From an uncultured Collinsella sp. (GTDB taxonomy: Bacteria > Actinomycetota > Coriobacteriia > Coriobacteriales > Coriobacteriaceae), in NCBI GenBank assembly GCA_900765115.1, contig CAAFQK010000037.1:1-5281 (forward strand): a DNA stretch of 5,281 nt. Direction: 5' to 3'. Positions 1 to 5,281 of the stretch are shown one piece after another. Under the pieces are notes generated by a model. That model saw nothing but the letters and a program-made list of their open reading frames with translations. It had not been told where the DNA came from and did not search any database. The stretch's first letter is position 1. Every line of letters starts with the position of its first letter. The position numbers were made by a program, and so were the translations under genes.

Positions 1-22
1 CTACACGCCGCTCTTCCGATCT
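1..22 (+). other. Illumina adapter remnant at the contig end
   Basis: These 22 bases match the 3' end of the standard Illumina TruSeq/universal read-1 adapter (ending GCTCTTCCGATCT), with one difference at position 8, where the window has c and the adapter has a. The match lies exactly at the first base of the window and ends abruptly before apparently genomic sequence. It is best read as untrimmed adapter at an assembly end, not as bacterial DNA. The adapter sequence is recalled from memory. Confidence 0.93.
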
Positions 23-36
23 CGATGCCAAGTGGC

Positions 37-107
37 AAAAAATGGGCCGGGCCCCAGATTGCCCATGCGCGCGCAAAAGCACGCCGTGGCAATCTGGGGC
101 CCGTCCC
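37..107 (-). terminator. Rho-independent terminator of the pyrG-xerD operon
   Basis: A perfect 15-bp inverted repeat (49-63 with 88-102) forms the core stem. It extends outward through 48/103 and 44-46/105-107 with one mismatch. It extends inward through a65-t87, t66-g86, g67-c85, g69-71/c82-84 and g73-c74/g79-c80 to an AAAA loop at 75-78, with small bulges at 64 and 68. Read on the minus strand, the stem is followed after one A by six T residues (37-42), the layout of an intrinsic terminator. It begins 33 bases past the xerD stop codon. No comparable T-run follows on the plus strand. The stem is unusually long for a terminator, so a second role or a repeat-element origin is possible. Confidence 0.8.
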
Positions 108-140
108 CAAATACCTATAAATTTGCAGGTCAGCGATGAG

Positions 141-1082
141 TTAACGATGCGCCAGCGGGTGCGCCGCCAGATAGACCTCGGTCAGTTGCGTACGATCGAC
201 ATGCGTGTAGACCTGCGTGGTCGATATATCGGCATGTCCCAAGATCTCCTGTAGCACACGGAGGTCTGCGCCGCCCGCAAGCATATGGGTAGCAAAGGAG
301 TGACGCAGCGTGTGGGGATGGAGTCCCACCAGCCCCACCTGGCGCCCGTAGCGCTCACAGATGGCATGGACGCCCTGGCGCGACAGACGGCGGCCGTTCT
401 TATTTAAAAAGACCGCCGAGGTCTCGGTTCCGCGCGCATGGGCCGCCAAGCGAGAACGCCCCTCAGTTACATAGAGCGTCAGAGCTCGCGCCGCGCTTCC
501 CACCAGCGGGGACAGGCGTTCCTTTGAGCCCTTACCGCGAACGAGCACAAAACCATCGTCGATATGGATATCGCCCACATCGAGTCCCACCAACTCGCTC
601 ACACGCAAACCGCATCCATAGAGCACTTCCAAGATGGCATGGTCACGCAAGCCCATCTCGTCCTCGGGGAAATCTTGATCGAGCAGCGCCGAGACATCCT
701 CCACCGATAGATACTCCGGCAAACGCTCAGCCTTTTTAGGCAGGCGCAACGCCGCCGTTGGATTTTGGGCCACAGCCCCATCGCGCACCAAAAAGGCATG
801 CAGGCCCTTCACGGCCGCAAGCGCACGCTCCACCGAGGCATCCGAATAGCCCCCATCGCGACGGTCGGCGACAAAGCCCTCCACGACCTGACGGGTCACC
901 TCTTCAAAAGACACAATACCCGCCCGCTCCAGATAGGCGCAGTACGTCGTCAGGTCACGACGATAGGCCGCAATCGTGTTGCGCGCCAAACCCCGCTCGA
1001 CCGCGAGGTAATCGAGATACTCCCCCGCCGCCACGGCGAGCGACGAGGGAGTAGCTTCGGTATGTTCCTTATTCGCCGGCAC
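141..1082 (-). CDS. xerD: Site-specific tyrosine recombinase, XerD type
   Basis: This 313-residue cytoplasmic protein is a Xer recombinase. In this family, paired Xer proteins resolve chromosome dimers at the dif site near the terminus, under control of FtsK. An N-terminal SAM-like core-binding domain (about 14-105, with RNTIAAYRRDL at 34-44) is followed by the catalytic domain (about 120-305). All six expected catalytic residues are present: R160 (GLRVSEL), K184 (RGKGSKER), H257 and R260 (HPHTLRHSFATH), H283 (LGHADISTTQ) and nucleophile Y292 (VYTHV). Length is close to E. coli XerD (298). The start is taken as GTG at 1082, 2 bases after the pyrG stop; the frame runs open further upstream but only as an overlap with pyrG. 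No well-spaced Shine-Dalgarno is seen (AAGG abuts the start), so translation is probably coupled to pyrG. The ISTTQVYTHV signature and the pyrG linkage favour XerD over XerC, but that split is not certain from sequence alone. No prophage or integron context is visible, which argues for the chromosomal housekeeping recombinase. Confidence 0.93.
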   Translation of the reverse strand: MPANKEHTEATPSSLAVAAGEYLDYLAVERGLARNTIAAYRRDLTTYCAYLERAGIVSFEEVTRQVVEGFVADRRDGGYSDASVERALAAVKGLHAFLVRDGAVAQNPTAALRLPKKAERLPEYLSVEDVSALLDQDFPEDEMGLRDHAILEVLYGCGLRVSELVGLDVGDIHIDDGFVLVRGKGSKERLSPLVGSAARALTLYVTEGRSRLAAHARGTETSAVFLNKNGRRLSRQGVHAICERYGRQVGLVGLHPHTLRHSFATHMLAGGADLRVLQEILGHADISTTQVYTHVDRTQLTEVYLAAHPLAHR

Positions 1083-1084
1083 CC

Positions 1085-2746
1085 TTAGTCCGTAGCGAGG
1101 TTCATGGGCGTCACCTGCAGACGGTCGACACCCTCGTGCTGGCCGATCGAAGCGCGCACGAACTCGCGGAACAGCGGCTGCGGGTTGGTCGGGCGGCTCT
1201 TGAACTCGGGATGAGCCTGGGTTGCCACATACCACGGATGCACGTCGCGCGGCAGCTCGACCATCTCGACCAGGCGCTCGTCGGGCGACAGACCCGAAAT
1301 AACCAAGCCGGCGTCCTCGAGCTGGTCACGGAAGGCGTTGTTGAACTCAAAGCGATGACGGTGACGCTCGTAGACGAGCTCCTCGCCATATGCCTCGCGA
1401 GCAAGGGTATCGGCGGCGAGCTTGCACGGATAGGCGCCCAGGCGCATGGTGCCGCCCTTCTCGGTCACGTCCTCCTGCGAGCTCATCAGATCGATGACGC
1501 TAAACGGGCCGTCCGGATCGAACTCGGAGGAGCTGGCGCCGGCAAGGCCGACGACGTTGCGGGCGAACTCGCACACGGCCACCTGCATACCCAGGCAAAT
1601 ACCCAGATACGGAATCTTGTGCTCACGGGCAAACTCGGCCGCGAGGATCTTGCCCTCCAGGGCGCGCTTGCCAAAGCCGCCGGGGACCAGGATGCCCGAG
1701 GCGTCGCCCAAAACCTCAGAGACATTCTGCTCGTCGAGGCTCTCGCCGTCGACCAGCTGGACGTCCACATGGCGATCGTAGAAGACGCCCGCATGGTGCA
1801 GGGCCTCGATAACCGACAGGTACGCATCGGGCAGCTGCGTGTACTTACCCACGACGGCGATCTTCACCTTGTCGGCGTGATGATTGGCGTGATTCTGTTT
1901 GCGCAGGAACTCGTTCCACTCGCTCATGTCGCGCTCACGCGGATCCAGACCCAGGCGTTCGCAAATGCGCAGGTCAAAGTCCTGCTCGGCAAGCAGCTGC
2001 GGAACATCGTAAATGCTCGCGCAGTCCTCGTTGGTAAAGACGCAATCGGTGTCGACGTCGCAGAAGCTTGCGATCTTTCCGCGGATAGCGTCATCGATAT
2101 GGTGGTCGGAGCGCAGCACGATGATATCGGGCTGGATGCCAAAGCTGCGGAGCTCCTTGACGGAATGCTGCGTGGGCTTGGTCTTGACCTCGTGGGCGGC
2201 GGCGATATAGGGAACGAGCGACACGTGGATGTAGCAGACGTTCTCGGGGCCGGCCTCCTTGCGGTACTGGCGGATGGCCTCGACAAACGGCTGCGACTCG
2301 ATGTCGCCGATCGTGCCGCCCAGCTCGGTGATGACTACATCGGAGCCGGTCTGCTCCTCGATGCGGCGGAACTTGTCCTTAATGGCATTGGTGACGTGAG
2401 GAATCACCTGCACGGTACCGCCCAAAAAGTCGCCGCGACGCTCGCGGGCGATTAGGCTTTTGTAGATGGCACCGGTCGTAAAGTTGGAATCGCGGGTCAG
2501 GTTCTCATCAATAAAGCGCTCGTAATGACCCAGGTCCAGGTCGGACTCGTAACCATCCTCGGTAACGAAGACCTCACCATGCTGGAAGGGGCTCATGGTA
2601 CCGGGGTCGACGTTCAGATACGGATCGGCCTTCTGCATCGTTACTTTGTAGCCACGCGACTTGAGCAGACGGCCCAGCGAGGCCGCGGTGATACCCTTGC
2701 CCAAGGACGAAACCACGCCACCGGTTACGAACACATGCTTGGTCAT
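1085..2746 (-). CDS. pyrG: CTP synthase (glutamine hydrolysing)
   Basis: CTP synthase makes CTP from UTP, ATP and glutamine, the last step of de novo pyrimidine nucleotide synthesis. The 553-residue protein is full length (E. coli 545). The N-terminal amidoligase domain (1 to about 270) has FVTGGVVSSLGKG (6-18), the ATP-binding region KADPYLNVDPGTM (39-51), DLDLGHYERF (69-78) with Mg2+ ligand D71, and ELGGTIGDIES (141-151) with E141. The C-terminal class I glutamine amidotransferase domain (about 295-535) has PGGFG (355-359), nucleophile C384 in GICLGMQ, and H512/E514 in AHPEFKSRP, completing the Cys-His-Glu triad. The ATG at 2746 fits the conserved family N-terminus and has AGGT 8 bases upstream (2755-2758). 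It has its own promoter, being separated from the upstream gene by a terminator, and is followed after 2 bases by xerD. No run of G at the predicted transcript start, as used for CTP-sensitive reiterative initiation in Bacillus pyrG, is seen. Confidence 0.98.
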   Translation of the reverse strand: MTKHVFVTGGVVSSLGKGITAASLGRLLKSRGYKVTMQKADPYLNVDPGTMSPFQHGEVFVTEDGYESDLDLGHYERFIDENLTRDSNFTTGAIYKSLIARERRGDFLGGTVQVIPHVTNAIKDKFRRIEEQTGSDVVITELGGTIGDIESQPFVEAIRQYRKEAGPENVCYIHVSLVPYIAAAHEVKTKPTQHSVKELRSFGIQPDIIVLRSDHHIDDAIRGKIASFCDVDTDCVFTNEDCASIYDVPQLLAEQDFDLRICERLGLDPRERDMSEWNEFLRKQNHANHHADKVKIAVVGKYTQLPDAYLSVIEALHHAGVFYDRHVDVQLVDGESLDEQNVSEVLGDASGILVPGGFGKRALEGKILAAEFAREHKIPYLGICLGMQVAVCEFARNVVGLAGASSSEFDPDGPFSVIDLMSSQEDVTEKGGTMRLGAYPCKLAADTLAREAYGEELVYERHRHRFEFNNAFRDQLEDAGLVISGLSPDERLVEMVELPRDVHPWYVATQAHPEFKSRPTNPQPLFREFVRASIGQHEGVDRLQVTPMNLATD

Positions 2747-2764
2747 ATTGAGTTACCTGCGCTT

Positions 2765-2796
2765 CCCGTAGAAGTTGTTTATCCACATCTTACGGG
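2765..2796 (-). promoter_or_regulatory. Inverted repeat in the pyrG 5' leader
   Basis: A perfect 6-bp inverted repeat (CCCGTA at 2765-2770 with TACGGG at 2791-2796) encloses 20 bases. With the predicted -10 box at 2805-2810, transcription should begin near 2798-2800. The hairpin would then lie within a few bases of the mRNA 5' end, leaving a short single-stranded stretch with the ribosome binding site. It could be a 5' stabilising stem, a regulatory leader, or an operator around the start site. The function is inferred; only the repeat is seen directly. Confidence 0.4.
2779..2787 (+). promoter_or_regulatory. Perfect consensus DnaA box in the pyrG leader
   Basis: The nonamer TTATCCACA matches the high-affinity DnaA box consensus at all nine positions. 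It lies in the spacer of the 2765-2796 inverted repeat, between the predicted pyrG transcription start and the pyrG ribosome binding site. I found no second box nearby, so this is not an origin. A single box could allow DnaA to regulate pyrG-xerD, or it could be a chance match. Confidence 0.4.
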
Positions 2797-2804
2797 TCTT
2801 CATT

Positions 2805-2833
2805 GTAATACTCGCGCCGCGGACCGTTCGCAA
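2805..2833 (-). promoter_or_regulatory. Predicted sigma-70-type promoter of pyrG-xerD
   Basis: On the minus strand, TTGCGA (2828-2833) is followed after exactly 17 bases by TATTAC (2805-2810). Each matches the -35 and -10 consensus at 4 of 6 positions. An A/T-rich run lies just upstream (2832-2839). The site lies between the upstream gene's terminator and pyrG, giving a leader of about 50 bases, which is where a promoter is required. Exact boxes are tentative. Confidence 0.5.
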
Positions 2834-2867
2834 TTTTTCTCGCGTGCGATTGCATTTCTCAATCTTG

Positions 2868-2900
2868 AAACAAAACGCCGCCCGGTTTCCCAGGCGGCGT
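2868..2900 (-). terminator. Rho-independent terminator of the winged-helix gene
   Basis: An 8-bp GC-rich perfect stem (2875-2882 with 2893-2900) closes a short loop that can form two further G-C pairs. On the minus strand the stem runs into TTTTGTTT (2868-2875), the typical U-rich tail; its first T also closes the stem. It begins 24 bases after the stop codon of the winged-helix gene and separates it from pyrG. Confidence 0.85.
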
Positions 2901-2924
2901 CGCTGTGGCAAGGGTTACATGCTG

Positions 2925-3263
2925 CTATCGATCAGCAACCTCGTCCTCAAGCATTTCTTGAACGAGCATGCCGGTACGGACGCCCTCAAGATACCACTCG
3001 CCACGTTCGGTGAGGCAAATGCCATTTGCAAGCTGACCGCCGTCGTCGCTATAACGCGAGACGACATCAATCATGCCTTCGGAATCCAAGCGATCGATTG
3101 CGGCGCGGACACGATACGGCGAAACCCCCACGCGCTCGGCAAGCGTTTTGCGCGAGAAACCATACGGCCCGCCATTGTCTTCGGTTTGCTGGTCGATCTC
3201 CATCAACACCAGCACCTCGACACGCTTCATATCGTTGACACTCGCACGACCCTTGCCCGCCAT
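2925..3263 (-). CDS. Small winged helix-turn-helix DNA-binding protein
   Basis: This 112-residue soluble protein is probably a transcriptional regulator, but I cannot name its target or family member. After a basic N-terminus (MAGKGR) and a helix (about 10-26), residues 34-68 read as a winged helix-turn-helix: GFSRKTLAERVGVSPYRV forms the first helices, RAAIDRLDSEGMIDV the recognition helix and following strand. A wing follows (about 69-86, SRYSDDGG to CLTERG), then a C-terminal helix (about 88-110) that may dimerise. The LTERG-type ending of the wing resembles MarR/PadR-like and related groups. No ligand-binding domain, metal-binding cluster or membrane segment is visible. The ATG at 3263 is chosen because a near-perfect GAGGAGG (3269-3275) stands 5 bases upstream. 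The same frame has a GTG at 3317 with no comparable site, which would add 18 residues. It has its own terminator, so it is probably monocistronic. Control of the adjacent pyrG or of itself is possible but unproven. Confidence 0.8.
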   Translation of the reverse strand: MAGKGRASVNDMKRVEVLVLMEIDQQTEDNGGPYGFSRKTLAERVGVSPYRVRAAIDRLDSEGMIDVVSRYSDDGGQLANGICLTERGEWYLEGVRTGMLVQEMLEDEVADR

Positions 3264-3268
3264 AGCAG

Positions 3269-3275
3269 CCTCCTC
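3269..3275 (-). promoter_or_regulatory. Strong ribosome binding site fixing the winged-helix gene start
   Basis: GAGGAGG on the minus strand, 5 bases before the ATG at 3263, is a near-full complement of the 16S rRNA 3' end. It decides the start in favour of 3263 over the in-frame GTG at 3317. Confidence 0.85.
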
Positions 3276-3380
3276 AAACCGAGCACGAGCATCTAACGCG
3301 CCGTGCGCGACCGACACACCTCACGATGGCAGGTAATATCCATCATGCGGCATCCCGCTAAGGATGAAACAGTTACGGTT

Positions 3381-3388
3381 ATTGTATA
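3381..3388 (-). promoter_or_regulatory. Possible -10 region for the winged-helix gene
   Basis: TATACAAT on the minus strand contains a good -10 hexamer (TACAAT, 3381-3386, 5 of 6 matches). It lies between the DUF1846 terminator and the winged-helix gene. I cannot find a convincing -35 element at 16-18 bases, so this is only a candidate. It would give a leader of roughly 110 bases. A weak 5-bp hairpin (3351-3355 with 3362-3366) lies in that leader. Nothing else in the 3264-3452 gap is recognisable. Confidence 0.35.
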
Positions 3389-3452
3389 CCGCTCAAATTG
3401 TTTCCAGGCAGGTAAACAGCTATTTTTCGCCGAAATAGGCGCTTTATTGATC

Positions 3453-3485
3453 AAAAAGCCGTACCGGGCGCTAACCCGATACGGC
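3453..3485 (-). terminator. Rho-independent terminator of the DUF1846 gene
   Basis: GCCGTA (3458-3463) pairs with TACGGC (3480-3485). After one mismatch, CGGG (3465-3468) pairs with CCCG (3475-3478), leaving a 6-base loop. On the minus strand the stem is followed directly by five T residues (3453-3457). It lies 34 bases past the stop codon of the DUF1846 gene. Confidence 0.85.
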
Positions 3486-3503
3486 CAAAATGCAATGCAA
3501 TTA

Positions 3504-3541
3504 CCGCGGTGCTTCAAACTTAGCGATGGAAGAAACCGCGG
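3504..3541 (-). repeat. Inverted repeat spanning the DUF1846 stop codon
   Basis: CCGCGGT (3504-3510) and ACCGCGG (3535-3541) form a perfect 7-bp inverted repeat around the TAA stop at 3520-3522, with a 24-base spacer. It has no T-run on either side and precedes the true terminator at 3453-3485. It may be accidental or may help protect the mRNA 3' end. Confidence 0.3.
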
Positions 3542-5001
3542 CGCTCAAACTTGGGCTCGCAGCACACGTTGATACCCAGTTTGCGCAGTACCGTCTCGTC
3601 CGTCGGCGAGATAATCACGCTAAAGAAGGCATCGCAACCGCGCAGCTGCTCCAGGCCCGAAAGGACGCGAGCGGCCGTCTCACTCGTGGCCGAGGTGATC
3701 GACAGCGCCATAAGCGTCTCGTCGGTGTGGAGGCGCGGGTTTTTGCTTCCCAGGAAATGCGTCTTGAGCTTGCTGATGGGCTCGATCGCCTCATCGCTAA
3801 TGACCTCGAGCTCAAGGTCGACGCCCGAGACATGCTTGAGGGCGTTCATAATGAGCGAACTTGCGGCGCCCAGGCGCGTGGAGGTCTTACCGGTCACCAC
3901 GGAGCCATCGGGCATGACCATGGCACCCACGGGACCACCCGTCAGCTGCTCTCTGGTGAGGGCCGCCGAGCGCGCCGGTGAGTAGTTCTTATCGATGCCG
4001 GCTTTCTTCATAATAATCTTGAGACGGTCGACTTGCTCATCGCCCACGCCGGTACGGCGCACATTTTCGACCGCGGTAAAGTAGCGGCGGACGATCTCCA
4101 TCTTGGAAGCGTCGCGGCAGGCATCGTCATCGGTGATGGCAAAGCCGACCATATTGACGCCCATGTCCGTAGGGCTCTGGTAGGGGCTCTTGCCCAAGAT
4201 CTTTTCCATCAGGGCACGGACTACCGGGAAGGCCTCGACGTCGCGGTTGTAGTTGACCGTGGTCTTGTTGTAGGCCTCAAGGTGGAACGAATCGATGATA
4301 TTGGCGTCGTCGAGGTCAGCCGTGGCGGCCTCGTAGGCAATATTGACCGGATGCGTCAGAGGAAGATTCCAGACCGGGAAGGTCTCGAACTTGGCATAGC
4401 CGGCGGCGGTACCGTGCTTATGCTCGTGATACAGCTGCGAGAGGCAAGTGGCGAGCTTGCCCGAGCCGGGGCCGGGTGCCGTCACGACAACGAGTGGACG
4501 CGTGGTCTCGACAAACTCGTTCTTGCCGTAGCCTTCGTCAGAAACGATCAGATCGACATCGTGCGGATACCCCTCGATGGGATAGTGCAGCTTGGCGGGA
4601 ATGCCGAGCGCGTTCAGGCGATTGCGGAACACATCGGCGGCGGGCTGGCCGGCGTACTGGGTGATGACCACGGCCGCGACGGCAAAGCCGTTGCCGCGGA
4701 ACAGGTCAACCAGGCGCAGCACATCCTCGTCATAGGTAATGCCAAGGTCACCACGAGCCTTGTTTTTCTCGATGTGGTTCGCGTTGATCGCGATGATAAC
4801 CTCGACATCGTCGGCGATGCTCTTGAGCATGCGGAACTTGCTGTCCGGTTCAAAACCCGGCAGCACGCGGCTCGCATGATAGTCATCGAACAGCTTACCG
4901 CCAAACTCCAAATAGAGCTTGCCACCAAACTGCGAGATGCGCTCCTTAATGTGAGCAGCCTGCAGCTCGATATACTTCGCGTTGTCGAAACCCTGGCGCA
5001 T
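3520..5001 (-). CDS. DUF1846 / UPF0371 family protein, function unknown
   Basis: I recognise this 493-residue protein as a member of the DUF1846 (UPF0371) family, found mainly in Gram-positive bacteria and anaerobes; its biochemical role is not established. Family features seen here include the N-terminal GFDNAKYIELQ, LYLEFGGKLFDDYHASRVLPGFEPDSK (about 30-55) and INANHIEKNKARGDLG (72-87). A central VVVTAPGPGSGKLATCL (171-187) resembles a nucleotide-binding P-loop, followed by SQLYHEHKHG. GGPVGAMVMPDG (355-366) and GKTSTRLGAASSLI (371-384) lie further on. There is no signal peptide or membrane segment, so it is probably cytoplasmic, and its length is normal for the family. The start is ATG at 5001, because GGGAG (5008-5012) lies 6 bases upstream. 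An in-frame ATG at 5025 would add 8 residues but has no ribosome binding site and lies only about 9 bases from the predicted transcript start. The gene has its own promoter box and terminator, so it is probably monocistronic. The P-loop-like motif suggests nucleotide binding, but this is inference. Confidence 0.9.
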   Translation of the reverse strand: MRQGFDNAKYIELQAAHIKERISQFGGKLYLEFGGKLFDDYHASRVLPGFEPDSKFRMLKSIADDVEVIIAINANHIEKNKARGDLGITYDEDVLRLVDLFRGNGFAVAAVVITQYAGQPAADVFRNRLNALGIPAKLHYPIEGYPHDVDLIVSDEGYGKNEFVETTRPLVVVTAPGPGSGKLATCLSQLYHEHKHGTAAGYAKFETFPVWNLPLTHPVNIAYEAATADLDDANIIDSFHLEAYNKTTVNYNRDVEAFPVVRALMEKILGKSPYQSPTDMGVNMVGFAITDDDACRDASKMEIVRRYFTAVENVRRTGVGDEQVDRLKIIMKKAGIDKNYSPARSAALTREQLTGGPVGAMVMPDGSVVTGKTSTRLGAASSLIMNALKHVSGVDLELEVISDEAIEPISKLKTHFLGSKNPRLHTDETLMALSITSATSETAARVLSGLEQLRGCDAFFSVIISPTDETVLRKLGINVCCEPKFERRGFFHR

Positions 5002-5007
5002 ATATGG

Positions 5008-5012
5008 CTCCC
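5008..5012 (-). promoter_or_regulatory. Ribosome binding site fixing the DUF1846 start
   Basis: GGGAG on the minus strand stands 6 bases before the ATG at 5001. The competing upstream ATG at 5025 is preceded by A/T-rich sequence without a Shine-Dalgarno match. Confidence 0.65.
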
Positions 5013-5040
5013 GTCCCGTTTCCATTTAATGTTCTAGGCG

Positions 5041-5046
5041 ATTATA
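5041..5046 (-). promoter_or_regulatory. Perfect -10 box of the DUF1846 promoter
   Basis: TATAAT on the minus strand is an exact -10 consensus, placing transcription start near 5034 and giving a leader of about 33 bases. The 17-18 bases upstream are G-rich and no good -35 hexamer is seen, so the promoter may be weak or activator-dependent. Confidence 0.55.
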
Positions 5047-5281
5047 ACGGAGCCCGCCCTCCCCGATACCCAGACCATCAACAGGCACCAACCAAACATC
5101 CGTCAAACCTCTTGTCGGACATATTTGGTGCAAACTAACCTGACCCCATTGCACCGCCCCATAACACCAACAATGGCAGCGCCGCAGGTGGAGCAAAAGT
5201 CAGCGAAAGCCCGCCAGAGCGAGCAAGGTGACGTGAAAGAGGAGGGCATAGGCCTTTTGGCCATGCCCGACGATTGAAAGC
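5047..5281. other. Intergenic stretch with inverted GGTGC-type motifs; no convincing gene
   Basis: No gene is supported here. GCACCAA (5085-5091), TTGGTGC (5125-5131) and TTGCACC (5149-5155) are related 7-mers in alternating orientation. GGTGCAA (5127-5133) pairs perfectly with TTGCACC (5149-5155), and GCACCAA with TTGGTGC. One minus-strand frame is open from the window edge to a TGA at 5103-5105. From its first ATG (5264) it would encode 53 residues with five cysteines (ending KYVRQEV), but it has no ribosome binding site and I recognise no family. The motif structure fits a dispersed intergenic repeat or a protein-binding region better than a gene. Confidence 0.4.
5244..5268 (-). terminator. 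Terminator-like hairpin, possibly ending a gene beyond the window
   Basis: GGGCAT (5244-5249) pairs with ATGCCC (5263-5268), and after one bulged A (5250), GGCC (5251-5254) pairs with GGCC (5259-5262) around a four-base TTTT loop (AAAA on the minus strand). On the minus strand it is followed by pyrimidine-rich TCCTCTTTC, a weak U-tract. It could terminate a minus-strand gene lying just past position 5281. It overlaps the first ATG of the doubtful 53-residue frame, which also argues against that frame. Confidence 0.4.

Noticed and set aside
104..140. Possible dif site next to the recombinase gene
   Set aside because: The A/T-rich stretch does not show the two 11-bp Xer half-sites with a 6-bp centre, and Xer genes are usually not beside dif.
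141..1082. Integrase of a mobile element or integron
   Set aside because: The protein has normal Xer length and motifs, is coupled to pyrG, and has no attachment repeats, cassette array or phage genes around it in the window.
1083..1235. N-terminal extension of the recombinase by 51 residues into pyrG
   Set aside because: The extra residues are Pro/Arg-rich, unlike any Xer N-terminus, and would overlap conserved pyrG coding sequence. The GTG at 1082 gives the normal family length.
1136..2455. A 439-residue plus-strand open frame opposite pyrG
   Set aside because: It lies wholly antisense to an unmistakable full-length CTP synthase. Its composition is the low-complexity Ala/Gly/Leu/Asp pattern of a mirrored GC-rich gene, and it has no recognisable domain.
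2765..2796. Replication origin, suggested by the DnaA box
   Set aside because: There is only one box, no A/T-rich unwinding region, and no dnaA, dnaN or rpmH gene nearby.
2775..3296. Plus-strand frames across the winged-helix gene and the pyrG leader
   Set aside because: They run through a terminator, a promoter and an antisense gene with a strong ribosome binding site, and their translations show no domain.
4033..5037. A 334-residue plus-strand open frame opposite the DUF1846 gene
   Set aside because: It is a shadow of the real minus-strand gene, with a hydrophobic/Val-Ala-Asp-rich translation, no family features, and an extent that ends in the promoter of the real gene.

Overview
This window looks like the end of a contig from a high-GC Gram-positive bacterium, most plausibly a gut actinobacterium of the Coriobacteriia such as Collinsella. 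That placement is inferred from GC-rich coding sequence, the character of the proteins, and the direct adjacency of a CTP synthase gene and a Xer recombinase gene; similar pyrG/xer linkage is known in other actinobacteria. Species is not established. The first 22 bases are almost identical to the 3' end of the Illumina adapter, so base 23 is probably the first real genomic base.

All four supported genes lie on the minus strand, so transcription runs from high to low coordinates. In that order they are: a DUF1846 (UPF0371) protein of unknown function (5001-3520), with its own TATAAT promoter box and an intrinsic terminator (3485-3453); a 112-residue winged-helix DNA-binding protein (3263-2925), with a strong ribosome binding site and its own terminator (2900-2868); and a two-gene operon of pyrG (CTP synthase, 2746-1085) and a XerD-type tyrosine recombinase (1082-141). 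The operon starts at a promoter near 2833-2805 and ends in a long hairpin with a U-run (107-37). The two operon genes are separated by 2 bases, and the second starts with GTG, which suggests translational coupling.

The operon joins two housekeeping functions: CTP supply for nucleic acid and lipid synthesis, and resolution of chromosome dimers at dif. The short pyrG leader is the most unusual stretch. A 6-bp inverted repeat at the predicted 5' end of the transcript brackets a perfect DnaA-box sequence (2779-2787).

The 235 bases upstream of the DUF1846 promoter (5047-5281) hold no convincing gene. They contain several inverted GGTGC-type motifs, a terminator-like hairpin, and a doubtful cysteine-rich reading frame that stays open to the window edge; this stretch may be a dispersed repeat. 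The genes are ordinary core genes, and I see no defence system, mobile element, CRISPR array or RNA gene.
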